Part shown: in pieces, positions 50,140-61,253 of the stretch
Position numbering within the stretch: position 1 is the first letter of the stretch
Layout: every line of letters starts with the position of its first letter
Source of the DNA: Xiphias gladius
Lineage: Eukaryota; Chordata; Actinopteri; Istiophoriformes; Xiphiidae
Length of the DNA: 64,000 bases
Assembly: GCF_016859285.1 (NCBI RefSeq)
Contig: NC_053417.1
Coordinates: 24,059,206-24,123,205, forward strand
Direction: 5' to 3'
Notes under the pieces: model-generated
The model's database searches: none
The model's input: the letters and a program-made list of their open reading frames with translations, nothing else
Told to the model about the DNA's origin: nothing
Program-made: the position numbers and the translations under genes

Positions 50140-52845
50140 TCAAAATTTAGGCCATGGCCAGAGAAGAGGAGTGGTCTGGACGTAGTTCTGGAAGGCCGGG
50201 TCCGAGCCCCACTTCTTCATGGCCTGCTTCTCCAGGATGGGAATACCGCTGACGAACCGTAGCAGGAACCAAACAAAGAGAGGTGACGCCACACTCAGGT
50301 ACTGGGCACCCTGCATCACTGATGACGCCGAGAGCCACAGGCCCGACCACTGCAGGATCTCTCCGAAATAGTTAGGATGTCTGCTGTAGGCCCAGAGTCC
50401 GCTCTGGATGAACTTCCCCTGGAGGCACAAGAGTAGATTGGCCCGTGCAGCTGTTACACTCAGTGAACGAGGGATTAATGCAGTTTGGGATCGCGCATCG
50501 TGAGGTCTGTTAACTTACAGCATTATCCGGGTCACGCTTGAAAAGCCATTTCTGCTGGTCAGCAATAGCCTCGGCAGCGAAGCCAATGCCCCAAACAGTC
50601 CAACCAATATAGTCCCTCGTTCCCAAAGGCACGTCCCGCCTCTCGCTGTTCAGCATGAGGGTCGGGAGGAGGGTCATAAATACCCACACAGCTGAGAGAA
50701 ACAGGAAAAAAAAAAAAAAGATCATCTTCAACCAGGCTTGCTTTAACATTTACATGAACTACATCCATTTAATTTACTGTAACCAACAGCTCCTATGTAT
50801 AATAAATGCATAAAGGGACTACTGTGATTTATACAAGGAAAGCCTCCCTTCATCCGGGTGCTGAGTTGGTCAAGGACCATGATAATGAGAGGAAGGTCTT
50901 TACTTCACTTCCAAGTACCTTGAATGGTCCAATATACTAAGAAAGTCCCTGGGCTGTCTCTGACATTGTTGAATCTGCGATCATGACCGTCCTTCAAGAT
51001 CCGCATGAAGAGGAATGTCCCCAGCCTGCAGAGAGAACGTGGTTAACGTCCGTTCACATTAACCAAGGCATTATTCATTAACCTGACTTTAAAAAATTTC
51101 TACTCTGACCTTGCCAAGGACCCTCTGTGACTGAACTTACACAAAAACTCTGTGGGTTTTAACGCAGGTGGATACGATCGCAGCACGCCTCTGTTGCCGT
51201 TTTACCGAACAGCACAGGGGCGTCACTACGTGCGACACCGGGGGGTCAAATGCAGCCTTGCCTACCTGAGTCCCCATGCTGTCACCAGGCCAGTCTGCAC
51301 CTTCTGACGGACGTGACCGGCTCCTCCCCAGATACGACTCAGGTGGGCCAGTAGTATAAATGTGCCCGATCCTGCAGGAAAAAAAAAAAAAAAGGGGACA
51401 GAGAGATAAGCTGCAGACTCAGGGCAGTTGGGACATGGCACACAGCTCTTCTTGTTGCAAAGTAAGGCGTGTTCAATAAATCTTTTACCCAGGACACTGC
51501 AAACAATTGGTTCCAAAGTTCAAGGGTAAGAACAACCAGGAGCGCAGAGCAGAGTGGGGGACCAGAAGAGGACGAGTAGAAGAAGTGTCAAGTGACTCAT
51601 TTGGGAAAATATAGAGAAATCAGTCACTGGTGCCGACAGGTAAGCTACGCGGTTCTACATGTAACAAACGATTTGATGATTGAATGCGACTAAGCCCACT
51701 GGCAATTTTGTCCTGACAGATGGAGTTTATTTGCAAATCTGTAACTTCCTCGTTGGTTGTGTCCAAGTCGTCACACCTAGCTGTCTTTCACCTAATTAAA
51801 ACTGACAGCCCAAAGGGGTCCAAAGTGAGGACACCAGGGCTGCACCTAATAATCATTTTTATCATCGGCCAGTGTGCCAATTATTTTTTTTGATTAACTG
51901 ATCAGTCGTTTGGTCTGTCAGATGTGCGCGAATGGTGACGTTCAGTTCGCCATATTCGGGTTTTTGTCCGACCAAAATTCCAAAACCCAAAGTGATTCAG
52001 TTTACAATCAGGTAGGACCAAAAAAAAAAACCAAAAAAAACAAAAAACAAAAAGGAGAACATCCTGACAGTCGAGAAGTCGGAACTATGGAAAATCAAGA
52101 ACTGAATAAGAACATCCTGTTATCCAACTATTAACGCCCTACTGCTGTCGCAAATGCTGTTCAGGCAGTTTGTGCCGAGTGTGAGACGAAATCCCAGTGC
52201 AGGTTTTTCTCGGCTATGTCCGGTATGTTCACCAGCGGAGAGACCATTGCGCCGACCGGGGCCCGGGAAACAGCGACCCCTCTTTTCGATTCCAAACGAG
52301 GGGCCCCAGGATCGCTCTCTACGCCCCTGCTGACACCAGGGCCCGCCCGAGTTAAGCCGGCTCTCCAGGCCGAAGGAGGAGCTCCGGGGCCGTTTCACAA
52401 CAAAGCTGTCTTAGATAACAGCGGTTTTGTAACGACGACCATCCAACGTCTGAGTGCGATGTAATGCAAAGCGCAGCTTTTTGTTTTCTTAAACTTGTAT
52501 GCCACAACCCCACGGATGAATTATGGTCAACTGACCGACCCATAGGCTGCAGACGCGCTTAAATGGGATTCGCTTCTCTGCAGAGTCGAGTTTCCACCAA
52601 TTATCTCTGCTGAGCAACAAAATGAACGCTGCAAAAACATCGAAAAAGACAAATGCTCGTCCTCTTCTTCTTTTTTTTTCTACATTACCTGCTAAATCAT
52701 AAAACTTCTCGGTTTTGAATGCTGCGGCCACGGCCCAGCCGGCCCACTGGATGCCCAGGTCAGTCACGGCACACTTGACCAGAGTGCTCCCCATGATCGC
52801 GTCCTGCAGCCCGGCGAGCAGCGCAGGAATCCGGCGGTCCGTCAT
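50140..52845 (-). CDS. DUF1295 / steroid-reductase-like multi-pass membrane protein (complete, 5 exons)
   Basis: Exons in transcription order: 52689-52845, 51266-51371, 50919-51025, 50519-50691, 50140-50418. They join in frame to 822 bp (273 aa). The protein has several hydrophobic segments (about residues 15-40, 50-70, 115-130, 145-165, 195-235). Near the C terminus is GLWAYSRHPNYFGEI, the conserved RHPNYFGE signature shared by DUF1295 proteins and related to steroid 5-alpha-reductases, isoprenylcysteine methyltransferases and similar membrane enzymes that bind NADPH or S-adenosylmethionine in this region. The protein ends PLLWPWPKF. The ATG at 52843-52845 starts MTDRRIPALL and lies at the edge of a GC-rich block. 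Substrate and reaction cannot be told from sequence; a lipid or sterol modification in the ER membrane is an inference. I recall no close human counterpart between RACGAP1 and BIN2. It is divergent from bin2. Confidence 0.85.
51840..52140. repeat. copy of the ATCGATTAATC teleost repeat family
   Basis: Begins 'gctgcacctaataatcattt', then 'gattaactgatcagtcgttt', 'ggtctgtcagatg' and 'ccaaaacccaaagtgattca', matching the family order. In intron 1 of the DUF1295 gene. Confidence 0.65.
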
Positions 52846-53925
52846 CTGGGCGCTCCTCCCTCACCCCCCCAAAAAAAAAAACGGACTCGGTGCGACTAAA
52901 GTTCACCGCTGCCGTGCCCCTACGGGGAGTGGCTCGGCCGCAGGGAACTCTGGGCTTTGTAGTTATCAGAGGATCGGCCCGGTGGGCTGCGAACTGGAGG
53001 AGCGGGGGCGTCTCAGAGTACAGTCTTGTGCGACTTGTACTTCACCTCCGTGCTGCAACTTTTCTACGTTTACACTGTGAAAAACTGAGCTGCAAAACGT
53101 TGGTCACTGAGGTGAACACGGAGGGGTTATTCGGATTCGCTTAGTATTTGAACGCATCATTACATTTAAATACTATCGTGACAGAGAGAGAGAGTCACGT
53201 GTGACAGCAGCACAGAGACAGAGCTAAATGATAAGAAAACAGAAATAACTTTGAAAAAAATTAATAAAATAAAAAATTAAGGAAATTAACGAAACGAGGA
53301 AAAAAAAAACACTATACTAATATACAGTACCTTGGACTATATCAAAATAATTAGGCAGATATTCGTTTGAAAGAAATCCAGAAATCCTGTCCTAACACAA
53401 TAAATATATATATATATAATCTACTAAAATATACAGTGTTATATGTAGTATATGTGGAGTTTATGTAATCAACACACACTATACGATCATGATTCAATAC
53501 TATGAAACATCTGTGATGAAAACTGAAAAGGACACCATGATGCAGCAAAGTACAGCAATAAGAAATGTAAGTGCTAATATAGTATCATTAGCGATATGAG
53601 TAATATACTGCAATGTAATGTAGTGTTAGATATACATGTTACTACGGCTTATACTAGTACTCCCACAACAGTAATAATTATAGTAATATATAGTCAAGGA
53701 CAAGGTGCAGGTGTGTTGCTGTAAATGCCAAATACTGGGTGGTCTAAAGGTATTTCATCTTAGTTTTGTTACGACATTGACAGTCCTTTCAGTGAAAATT
53801 GCATGTGGTCTGTAGCCTCTTCCCACTACACCTGACAACCGTGGTGTTACAGGCCAGTGTTGTGCCGTATCCTCCCTTCTCTGTTTCCCCTTCGCCGTCA
53901 GGGATAAACCCGAACGAGACAAAAC
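52846..53925. promoter_or_regulatory. divergent promoter region between the DUF1295 gene and bin2
   Basis: About 1.1 kb between two oppositely oriented start codons. The left 300 bases are GC-rich (CpG-island-like, including repeated CGG/GCC words). The right part is AT-rich with a (TA)n at about 53401-53418. No TATA box was assigned with confidence. No gene was seen in between. Confidence 0.45.
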
Positions 53926-56900
53926 ATGGCAGAGAGCACGAGTCCAAAAGGCAACTCTGGAGACTTTGCCAAAAAAGTCCAACGACAGCTGAGCAGAAGC
54001 AAAGAAAAGGTACCGGTCTGCAAGATCTCGTTTCCCATAGTGCAAGAGGAGAGAAGATATTGCTTCTTCATTGCTGTTTCTCTGAGATATGTGCTTTTCC
54101 TGCAGGTACTGCAAAGGCTGGGAAAGACTGTGGAGACCAGAGACAACCAATTTGAACTTTGTCACCACCAGTTTAATGACCAGCAGGTAATCATCCTCCT
54201 GCTTAATGAAAAAAAAAAAAATTAAAAGTATGGACTCACTTTTGTGTGTTTGTTTGGACAAATTTGGACAGATTTAAAGGTCTGAGCAAATTCTTTGATT
54301 TTTCAGTTCGAAACAAACAGCTCTCCACTGCTGTCTCCACATGTTTGTGTATGTTCTCGCGGACTAAAAGTCGATGACTTATCGACCTTTAGTCAGCGAG
54401 CCCGGCATCATAAAAGTCATAAATCTAAAGACCGGCAATCATGCACACCTCTCGCCCATTTGCAGGTTGATGGGAACCGGATCTACAAGGACCTGAGGAA
54501 CTACATCAATGCGGTCAGAGGTGAAGCCTGCTTTTTGCCTTTGGATCCTGCAGATGTGTGTCGGGCTCCGCTCCTCACGTTTAACAGTTCTGCTTCTTAC
54601 AGACATGCGCGAAGCATCCAGGCGCCTCTCCCAGTCTCTGTTCGATGTTTATGAAAACGACTGGGCTGGAGAGGAAGACTTGGGAGCTATTGTGGAGGTT
54701 AGAGCCCAGTGTGATCATTAGCGATAATGTAAACTCTCTCACTGCACCAGCGCACAGTTTTGTTTTACAAGTACAAAAGCAGCGAGATTCATGCATCGCC
54801 AGGGGACCGAAAACCTCCCTCTTTCCCTCTCTTCATACATAATTAATGCAATATTTATGCTGCGCCTTTTAATAAGGGGGAGGATCTCCTGTGGAATGAC
54901 TACGAGGTGAAGCTATTAGACCAGGCCGTGCGCACCATGGAGTCCTATGTGAGCCAATTCCCAGATGTCAGGGTAAGGCGAGGGGAACCAGGCACGCAAG
55001 CACACGTAGCTGAACGCGCAGACAGGCCAAAGTCCTGAGAGCACACGCGCCGTAAAAACCAACACCGACAGCACGAGCGGTTCACACATCTGCATCGCCT
55101 TTCTGTTTCAACCCGCAGGAGAAAGTGGCCAAGAGGGGAAGAAAACTGGTGGACTACGACTCTTCCCGCCACCACCTGGAGGCACTGCAGACTGCGAAGA
55201 GGAGGGACGATGTCAAGATAAACAAGGTCAGAAAACGTGACATGCCTGTGACCCCGACCTTCGTTTGTTCAGAGGTAAACGCTCAAGTCAGTTTTGTTTT
55301 CGTTCTGCAGGCAGAGGAGGAGATGAATTATGCCAAAAGCGTCTATGAAGGCATCAACAATGAGCTAAAAGAAGAGCTGCCTGTGCTCCATGACAGGTCT
55401 GAAGAATACTTTGATTCCCATGTGATTTGTGTGGATTTACAGGTTCTTTATATAAAACCTCAACGGTTGTCCCCCCCCCCCCCTTTAGCCGCATCGGATG
55501 CTACGTGGCTGTCTTCTCAGCCTTGTCAAATCTACGAGACATCTTCTACAAGGAAATGCGCACCGTATGTTCTGATCCGTGTTGCTTGAGCAGCTACATT
55601 CAGCTGGCACACAATCCTCTTCCTCTATAAAACTGTTTGGTTTTTTTTTGACCGTCTGCCTCCTCTTCTAGCTCAATCTTGATCTACAGAATGTGACAAA
55701 GGAGCTGCAGGCTCAGCATCCAGACAAAGTCTTTGCTGTGAAGGGGATCCAGCGGTAAGTTTTTTTTTTTGAGCTTTGAATTTTGAAGTCATTTTTTGGC
55801 AAATCAATAGGAACTGCTCGCCACAAAATACCATCATCTGCTGCTCATGACAGTTGAAGCTCGAATGTACTTCACAGATCACAAAACACTGTCAAATGTC
55901 CCTGGAAGTCTTTGCGTAGCCTTTTCCAAAAAGAATTTGGTGTCAGTAATCTAGATGTCTTGTGGCCAAACAGGTGTCTGTGGACTGAAGGCTCCAACAT
56001 TTAGAGGATTTTCTTCCTGTATTTTTCTCGTTGACAGTGCCTTGGTTGCTATAGAACCCGCACCGCTGAGTCCTCTCTGACAGACTGATGAACTTTTATT
56101 TTGGGACGAATCGTTTTAATGAGTTGATGCATCGATTTCGGGATAGAAATCTAAATATTCAAACTATGTCCTTGTATTATTTCTGATATTATCTCGCTAA
56201 ATTTTGCAGATATGGCTCCCTGAGGAGACGAACTCTGATGTCCCACAAGGCCTGGAAAGCCAGCTTTTCTGAGTTTCACAAGAGCTACAGTCCCAAAACT
56301 GGCCAGAGGTTTAGTTTCAGGTCCCCAGACAAACCTTCCCGCAGCACCCTGTCCAGAGACAGCAGCTACCTCTCAGTCTCCCCGCAATCGCCAACGCTGG
56401 AGAGCCCCACCTGCGAGTCCAGAGACCTGGACACTGAACTGAGCGACGGTGAGGCCTACAGCTCGCCTGCCCAGGAAGACGGTGCATCGGAGATGGGCGG
56501 AAATGAGCTGAAGTCTGGAGAAGACAGTAATCAGGTGGAAGAGGAGAAGGGTGGGAAAGAAGAGGAGACTACACCAAAGCCTCCTGCGGAATCTGATGAT
56601 AAGGGGGACGCTGAGAAAGCTCCAGAAAGTGAGAGCAGCTCTGAACTGAATAACTCCTGTGATTCAGAGAGCCTGGAGCTCCAGCTGTCTGCTGCAGACA
56701 ATGGGCCGCTGCACATTGAAGAAAGAGAAGACAGCCCAGTAACCCTCGACACTCCTAAATCAAATGGACTGGAGAACGGTGAAGTCTCGGAGGTTGACAC
56801 AAAGGACCTGGGCGTTCCTCACAAGGTCTGTACAGCTTAGATTAGCACACAGCTTAGGCATGGTGCTATGTCCCATTCACCGTTGTTTTGGGTCACGACT

Positions 56901-57220
56901 CTCCTGCTCTTTCCTTTGTCGCCTGTCTAGGATGCTCCTGCAGAGAAACAAACATCCCTGGACTCCAAAAGCACAATGGTGTGAAGTTTTCACACTTTGA
57001 TGCAAGGTTTGTGTGTTTTTCATGCATACAGTCTGTCTCATATTATCATCTCTCTCTGTCTGTTGTTGCCATGTTTGACCGAGGTTTTTTTTCTTTCTGT
57101 GCTGGCCAGAATATAATAGCGCAGAAGACATTGACGCCAACAGCTGCACAAGAGAAAAAATGTGGAGACAGTCGCACTGACATGTCCAACAATTGTCATG
57201 AATCATGTTCTGAGCATTGA
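53926..57220 (+). CDS. bin2: bridging integrator 2, BAR-domain protein (complete, 12 exons)
   Basis: Amphiphysin-family N-BAR protein; in mammals BIN2 is expressed in blood cells and acts in podosomes, phagocytosis and platelet calcium entry. Exons: 53926-54009, 54106-54186, 54466-54520, 54603-54697, 54877-54972, 55119-55226, 55311-55396, 55489-55564, 55672-55754, 56210-56825, 56931-56978, 57110-57220. All phases join: 1539 bp, 512 aa (human 565). Residues 10-40 form the amphipathic N helix ([20 protein letters not shown]). The BAR domain spans about 20-250, with [20 protein letters not shown] and [10 protein letters not shown] blocks matching BIN2. The tail is long, acidic and Ser/Glu/Pro-rich, encoded mostly by the 616-bp exon 10. 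No SH3 domain is present, as in mammalian BIN2 and unlike BIN1. The last two small exons are the least certain part; see the finding on 3' ends. Teleosts may carry two copies. Confidence 0.93.
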
Positions 57221-57275
57221 CTTGTTGCTGTTAGTTTTATTATTTATCTTTTATTGAAATCAATTGTAAATATAT

Positions 57276-57281
57276 ATTAAA
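57276..57281 (+). terminator. bin2 poly(A) signal (ATTAAA)
   Basis: ATTAAA 56 bases after the bin2 stop codon (57218-57220). It is the nearest recognisable hexamer; further AATAAA-like words occur near 57903. Confidence 0.5.
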
Positions 57282-59390
57282 GTAGTAAAGTATATAGTCT
57301 CTTTGGGTTAAACTTTTCATACTTTTGGAAACCCCTGGTTTCATCTTAATTATCCTTTCAAAAGTATTGCATCATATCCTGTACCAAACAAGTACATTTC
57401 TTTTAATTTCATGTGTGTAGTGTTGCAGACATAAATGCACTATTAGGTTTACATTGTTAGAAAACTGTCCAACTGACTACAACATGGTCAATGTACAAAG
57501 ATGTACCGTGCTGTGGTCTCAGTTTCATGAGGAACGGAGCTAAACTCCGTGCTCATGTTGCCTTTGACCTAAAGACTGGAACTAAATAGAAGTTTCAGTG
57601 ATTTTCTTGTATTTACTTTTTACTTTTTTGAATTTCATTTTATTTTTTATCCAGTTTTCATGGCAGGGATTCATTTTTTTTATTCAAAATTTTATTGCGG
57701 AATTAAATGTTTGATCCTTTCTGCTCACAAAATGGGAATCTATTAATTAGGTGTACACTTTGAAGATAAATCACCATCAATTATCATTTTTTGTAATCCC
57801 ATTTATTTCTCAGTTGTTTATTTAATTTTAATTAGACGATGAATATGCACATCTAAAGCTATGGTCTACAGTAGAGGAATTACTGTGAAATATGTACGCA
57901 AAAAATAATAAAAAATGCATTCAATTAAAACTTTGTCTAAGTAGCTGTGGGTGTTTCTGTGCAAGTGGAGGTTTAAAGCGATTAGGACAAAATGTGCAAA
58001 GTCTCGCTCAGCCCAGATTTCGATGCTCTACAAGCACCAGCAACATAACTTGCATTGATGGAAAAGTTGAGCGACAGGGCCTTCTGCTGCAGATATCCTG
58101 AATTTAAAAGGGTTTAGGGCTTATTTGGCTTAAACTGCAAAAAAAGTGCACAATGTGTGTTTCCGCTGATGCTTCGGTCATTGTAAGAGTCAGACACTAG
58201 GCGCTAGCCTCCAAAAAACGCGTTGTGGTCAACTGACCACGTCTCAATTCTTGAACTGTAACGAGGATTTTTGCCATGGCAGTCAGACACAGAGACCGCT
58301 GCTTCCTGACGGTCCTGATTTCATAGGTGACGGTGGAAGACGGGAACAGTTTTCTCTGGCGTATGAACTCGAACGTGGTGGGACGACACCAGACCGCAGA
58401 CACTTTTAACGGTAGCATTCGAGGTCATCTCAGTTTGTATCGTAGTTTTAGGCAAATCCGAACGCGCGGACCCTTTTAAATCTGTTAACTGCCGAGAAAT
58501 TTGGATGATTATTCCTCTGTGACAAGAACGCTGTACTAGTCAACATATTTGTGTAAGAATGCGGGGTATGGGTGGACTGGGAAAATGTGTTTTTGTTTAA
58601 AAACAGAAAAGGAAGGAGAGCGGCCTTCGATTATGATGACAAGCAGGCTTCTGCATACTTTCCTCCAGAATGATGAGAGAATATGAGACGTCCAGCTCAA
58701 CGTGACTAACGTTTGTTTTTTTTACTTCTTTTAATAGAGACAGGCTACTTCACTGACTCTGCACACACAGATCGGTCACCTCCTCCCGAGGAGTAACAAC
58801 TCAGCCCTGGCTCTGAGGGAAACTTTTGTCAGCTCTGAGAAAGGAGCCCATATAATGTATCTGGGTTACCTTGGCTTGGGTCCGCGTTACGAACTGGGGG
58901 TGTGGAGCTTGAAATGCACGGACACATATCCGGCAGGAAGGAATTTGTGAGGTGTGCTCCAAACCTGACCCACTCCGTGCTGGTTTTTCTGCTGGCTGGG
59001 CATGTTTTCCACTCCATTTTAATTTGGCACAAAAAGACAGCACATGCTGCTTGCGCCCAGCAGTATGAAAGGCTTTGTGTGGCAAGTAAACAAAATACCA
59101 CTTGTTCCGACAGTATATATTCAGTACGCCAGGTCTGGATCTCTAATCGTATCGAGTACTACGAGAACTGTTTTTACTTAACTTACAGTGATAATCATGT
59201 TGATGCTACACGTGTATTTTTTAATTTATGTTTTTTAAAGGTATTAAACAAAAATCTACCGACTCAAATGTATGTTGCATCACTAAAGCAGCAGAATTGA
59301 GAAATAACCTGTGGCAGTAAAAGTACTTAAGTTAAAAATGCAAAAACCATTATTAACACTGACAGGCACAAAAAGTTGTTTAACTTAACC
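57282..59390. other. spacer downstream of bin2
   Basis: AT-rich in its first half. A 73-codon minus-strand frame at 58197-58418 and a 132-codon plus-strand frame at 58902-59300 show no recognisable domain or splice context. No gene is called. Confidence 0.45.
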
Positions 59391-59399
59391 AGACCGCAG

Positions 59400-60431
59400 C
59401 AGCGAGTCTCTCAAGAAATCAGGAGTAATATCCACAGGTTTGACAAGCACCGAGTCTGCTGTGACCGCGGTAACGAATCCGGCGAGCCCCAGAGCCCCGA
59501 GCGGTCCCGTCGGCGGTGTCTGGCGCACGGCCTCCGGTTCGGCATGTATGGAAAGCGCCGAGCGCAGTGAGTCTGTACAAGAGCTGCTATCAGCGAGCAG
59601 ACGAGTCGAGCCGAGTCACGTCCGCGGGGCCGAGCGCCGCTGGACGCGCTCGCTGTCGAGGTTTCGTGATTCAGTCACCTGCTGCCCCTGTGATGCGAGC
59701 CACACTCTGCCACACGGCACTCAAGCGGGTCTTTAACACTGCTCAGGGTGGTAGAGCTTTCATTTGTTCGGCTGGCGGTCAGGCCGATAACACATAAAAG
59801 CCGAGCGGGCGGGAGAGGACGAAAGCCTTTTGTTTTCTTCTCGGTGTCTGACTTTTGCTGGTCTGGTCATACGGCTGTTTCCTGTACCCTACGAGCAAAT
59901 GTACCAGTAGAAACAATTCGTTTTTTTTCATTTTTGGCCAACACCAGTGGGGGGGTCCGTAGGGGCCCCCCCTCGACGTCAAAATTTTTGCCCAGGGGCC
60001 CCTTAACAGGCTAATCCGTTCATGGAAACAAGCTCAAGCTCCGTCCTACCCTGCTCCACCTTTTTATTTCCCCCTCCTTTTTTTCCCCCGGTAAACTCAG
60101 CAGTGATATATCTTGTTCATAGAAGATCTTCGACGTGGAGGGCGAGAGGAAAGGGAGGGGTCGGAAATCGAGAGCATGTGCTGCATGACTCACGAGTGCG
60201 GCTGGAAACGAGTCGGACTACTCACTGTACCTCGCAGGATCAAGTTTTGGACGCCCCGGACAGAGTCACACGGAGTTTCAGTTTTAAGACCTGGGCTAGC
60301 GGCGTGCGTTAGTTTCCTCCGCCCAGGAAAGTTGCGCTAGTAGGGTGAGGGGAGGCGGGGGCGGGGTAAAAAAGTTGGATTGCGTGGGTTGTTTTTTTTT
60401 TTTTTTGGTGATTAAACTCCGCTGCGCCCAG
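59400..60431 (+). promoter_or_regulatory. CpG-rich promoter and probable non-coding exon 1 of the right-edge gene
   Basis: A GC- and CpG-rich kilobase ends in CTGCGCCCAG followed by gtaagcc at 60432, a strong splice donor. The next acceptor (61231-61232) leads into a short exon with the ATG at 61254. It is therefore read as the promoter and 5' UTR exon of the gene below. Short frames inside it are unlikely to be coding. Confidence 0.45.
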
Positions 60432-60744
60432 GTAAGCCCGGACAACAGCTGCTACGAACAGCGCCCGGTTGACGGCTCGGTGTTCGAGAGCCGCGGGGGG
60501 GTTTCAGTGCGACCCTGGCCACTTTGTCCAGCGAGCTCCGGCTGATGAGACCACGAGAGAGAGAGAGGGGGGGTGGGTTAGTTTTTGGCTCTTTTAAAAG
60601 GTCGAGCTGACCGGTTTATACTGAGAAAGAGGACAAAGAGAGTCAGCTGAGAAAATGAAGTGTGTCGGTTGCAGCGGATGGAAAAAACCGTGTTTCCATG
60701 TCGAAATAAAACGTGGTTTCATGTGACGTGGTTAGAAAACTTTG

Positions 60745-60857
60745 GGGCAGCAGCTAACGACTGCTTTCATTATCGATTAATCCATTATTTTCTTGCTTAT
60801 CGATTGTTCTGCCGATTGTGTTTTATCGATTAATCAATGATTTAAAGAATCGTTTTG

Positions 60858-60893
<36 letters not shown>

Positions 60894-61170
60894 AGTCACA
60901 AAAGAGCGAAAAATGTCTCTTTAAATTTCCCAAAGACCAAAATAATCTGTTTCGAAGACTTGTTTTATTCGACAAAATGTCCAAACTCGTATATGTTCAT
61001 TTTACTTTCATACGTGACAAATTAGGGCATCAAATCGTAAGATTTTGAGAAGCTAGAATCTGTGACTGTTTGGCACTTTTGCTTTAAAAACTAAAATGAT
61101 CAACCGGTTATCAAATAGTTCTCGATTATTTTTTTTGATGATCGATTTGATTGAATAATTGTCGCAGCCA
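60745..61170. repeat. long copy of the ATCGATTAATC teleost repeat family with a 27-A run
   Basis: Runs from 'gcagctaacgactgctttca' and 'attatcgattaatccat' through a poly(A) tract at 60863-60889 and 'aattttgagaagctagaatc'-like sequence to 'gatgatcgatttgattg' and 'gtcgcagcc'. This is the most complete copy in the window. Confidence 0.7.
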
Positions 61171-61253
61171 AAGAAAACGTTATGGCAGAAATGCAAGTGA
61201 TATATGTTCACAATTTTTGGTGTTTCTTACAGGTTGGCAGTTAAGAAGTAACC

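Noticed and set aside
52216-52464. 82-codon GC-rich frame in intron 1 of the DUF1295 gene
   Set aside because: Pro/Ala/Gly-rich chance frame, no splice phase match to the gene and no known domain.
53755-54261. 168-codon minus-strand frame across bin2 exons 1-2
   Set aside because: It lies opposite real bin2 exons, is full of low-complexity and shows no family features or splice context.
55125-55589. 154-codon plus-strand frame in bin2
   Set aside because: It is bin2 exons 6 and 7 read through their introns; the true junctions at 55226/55311 and 55396/55489 restore the BAR domain.
58197-58418. 73-codon minus-strand frame downstream of bin2
   Set aside because: No recognisable protein, no splice partners; might be an old fragment, but nothing supports it.
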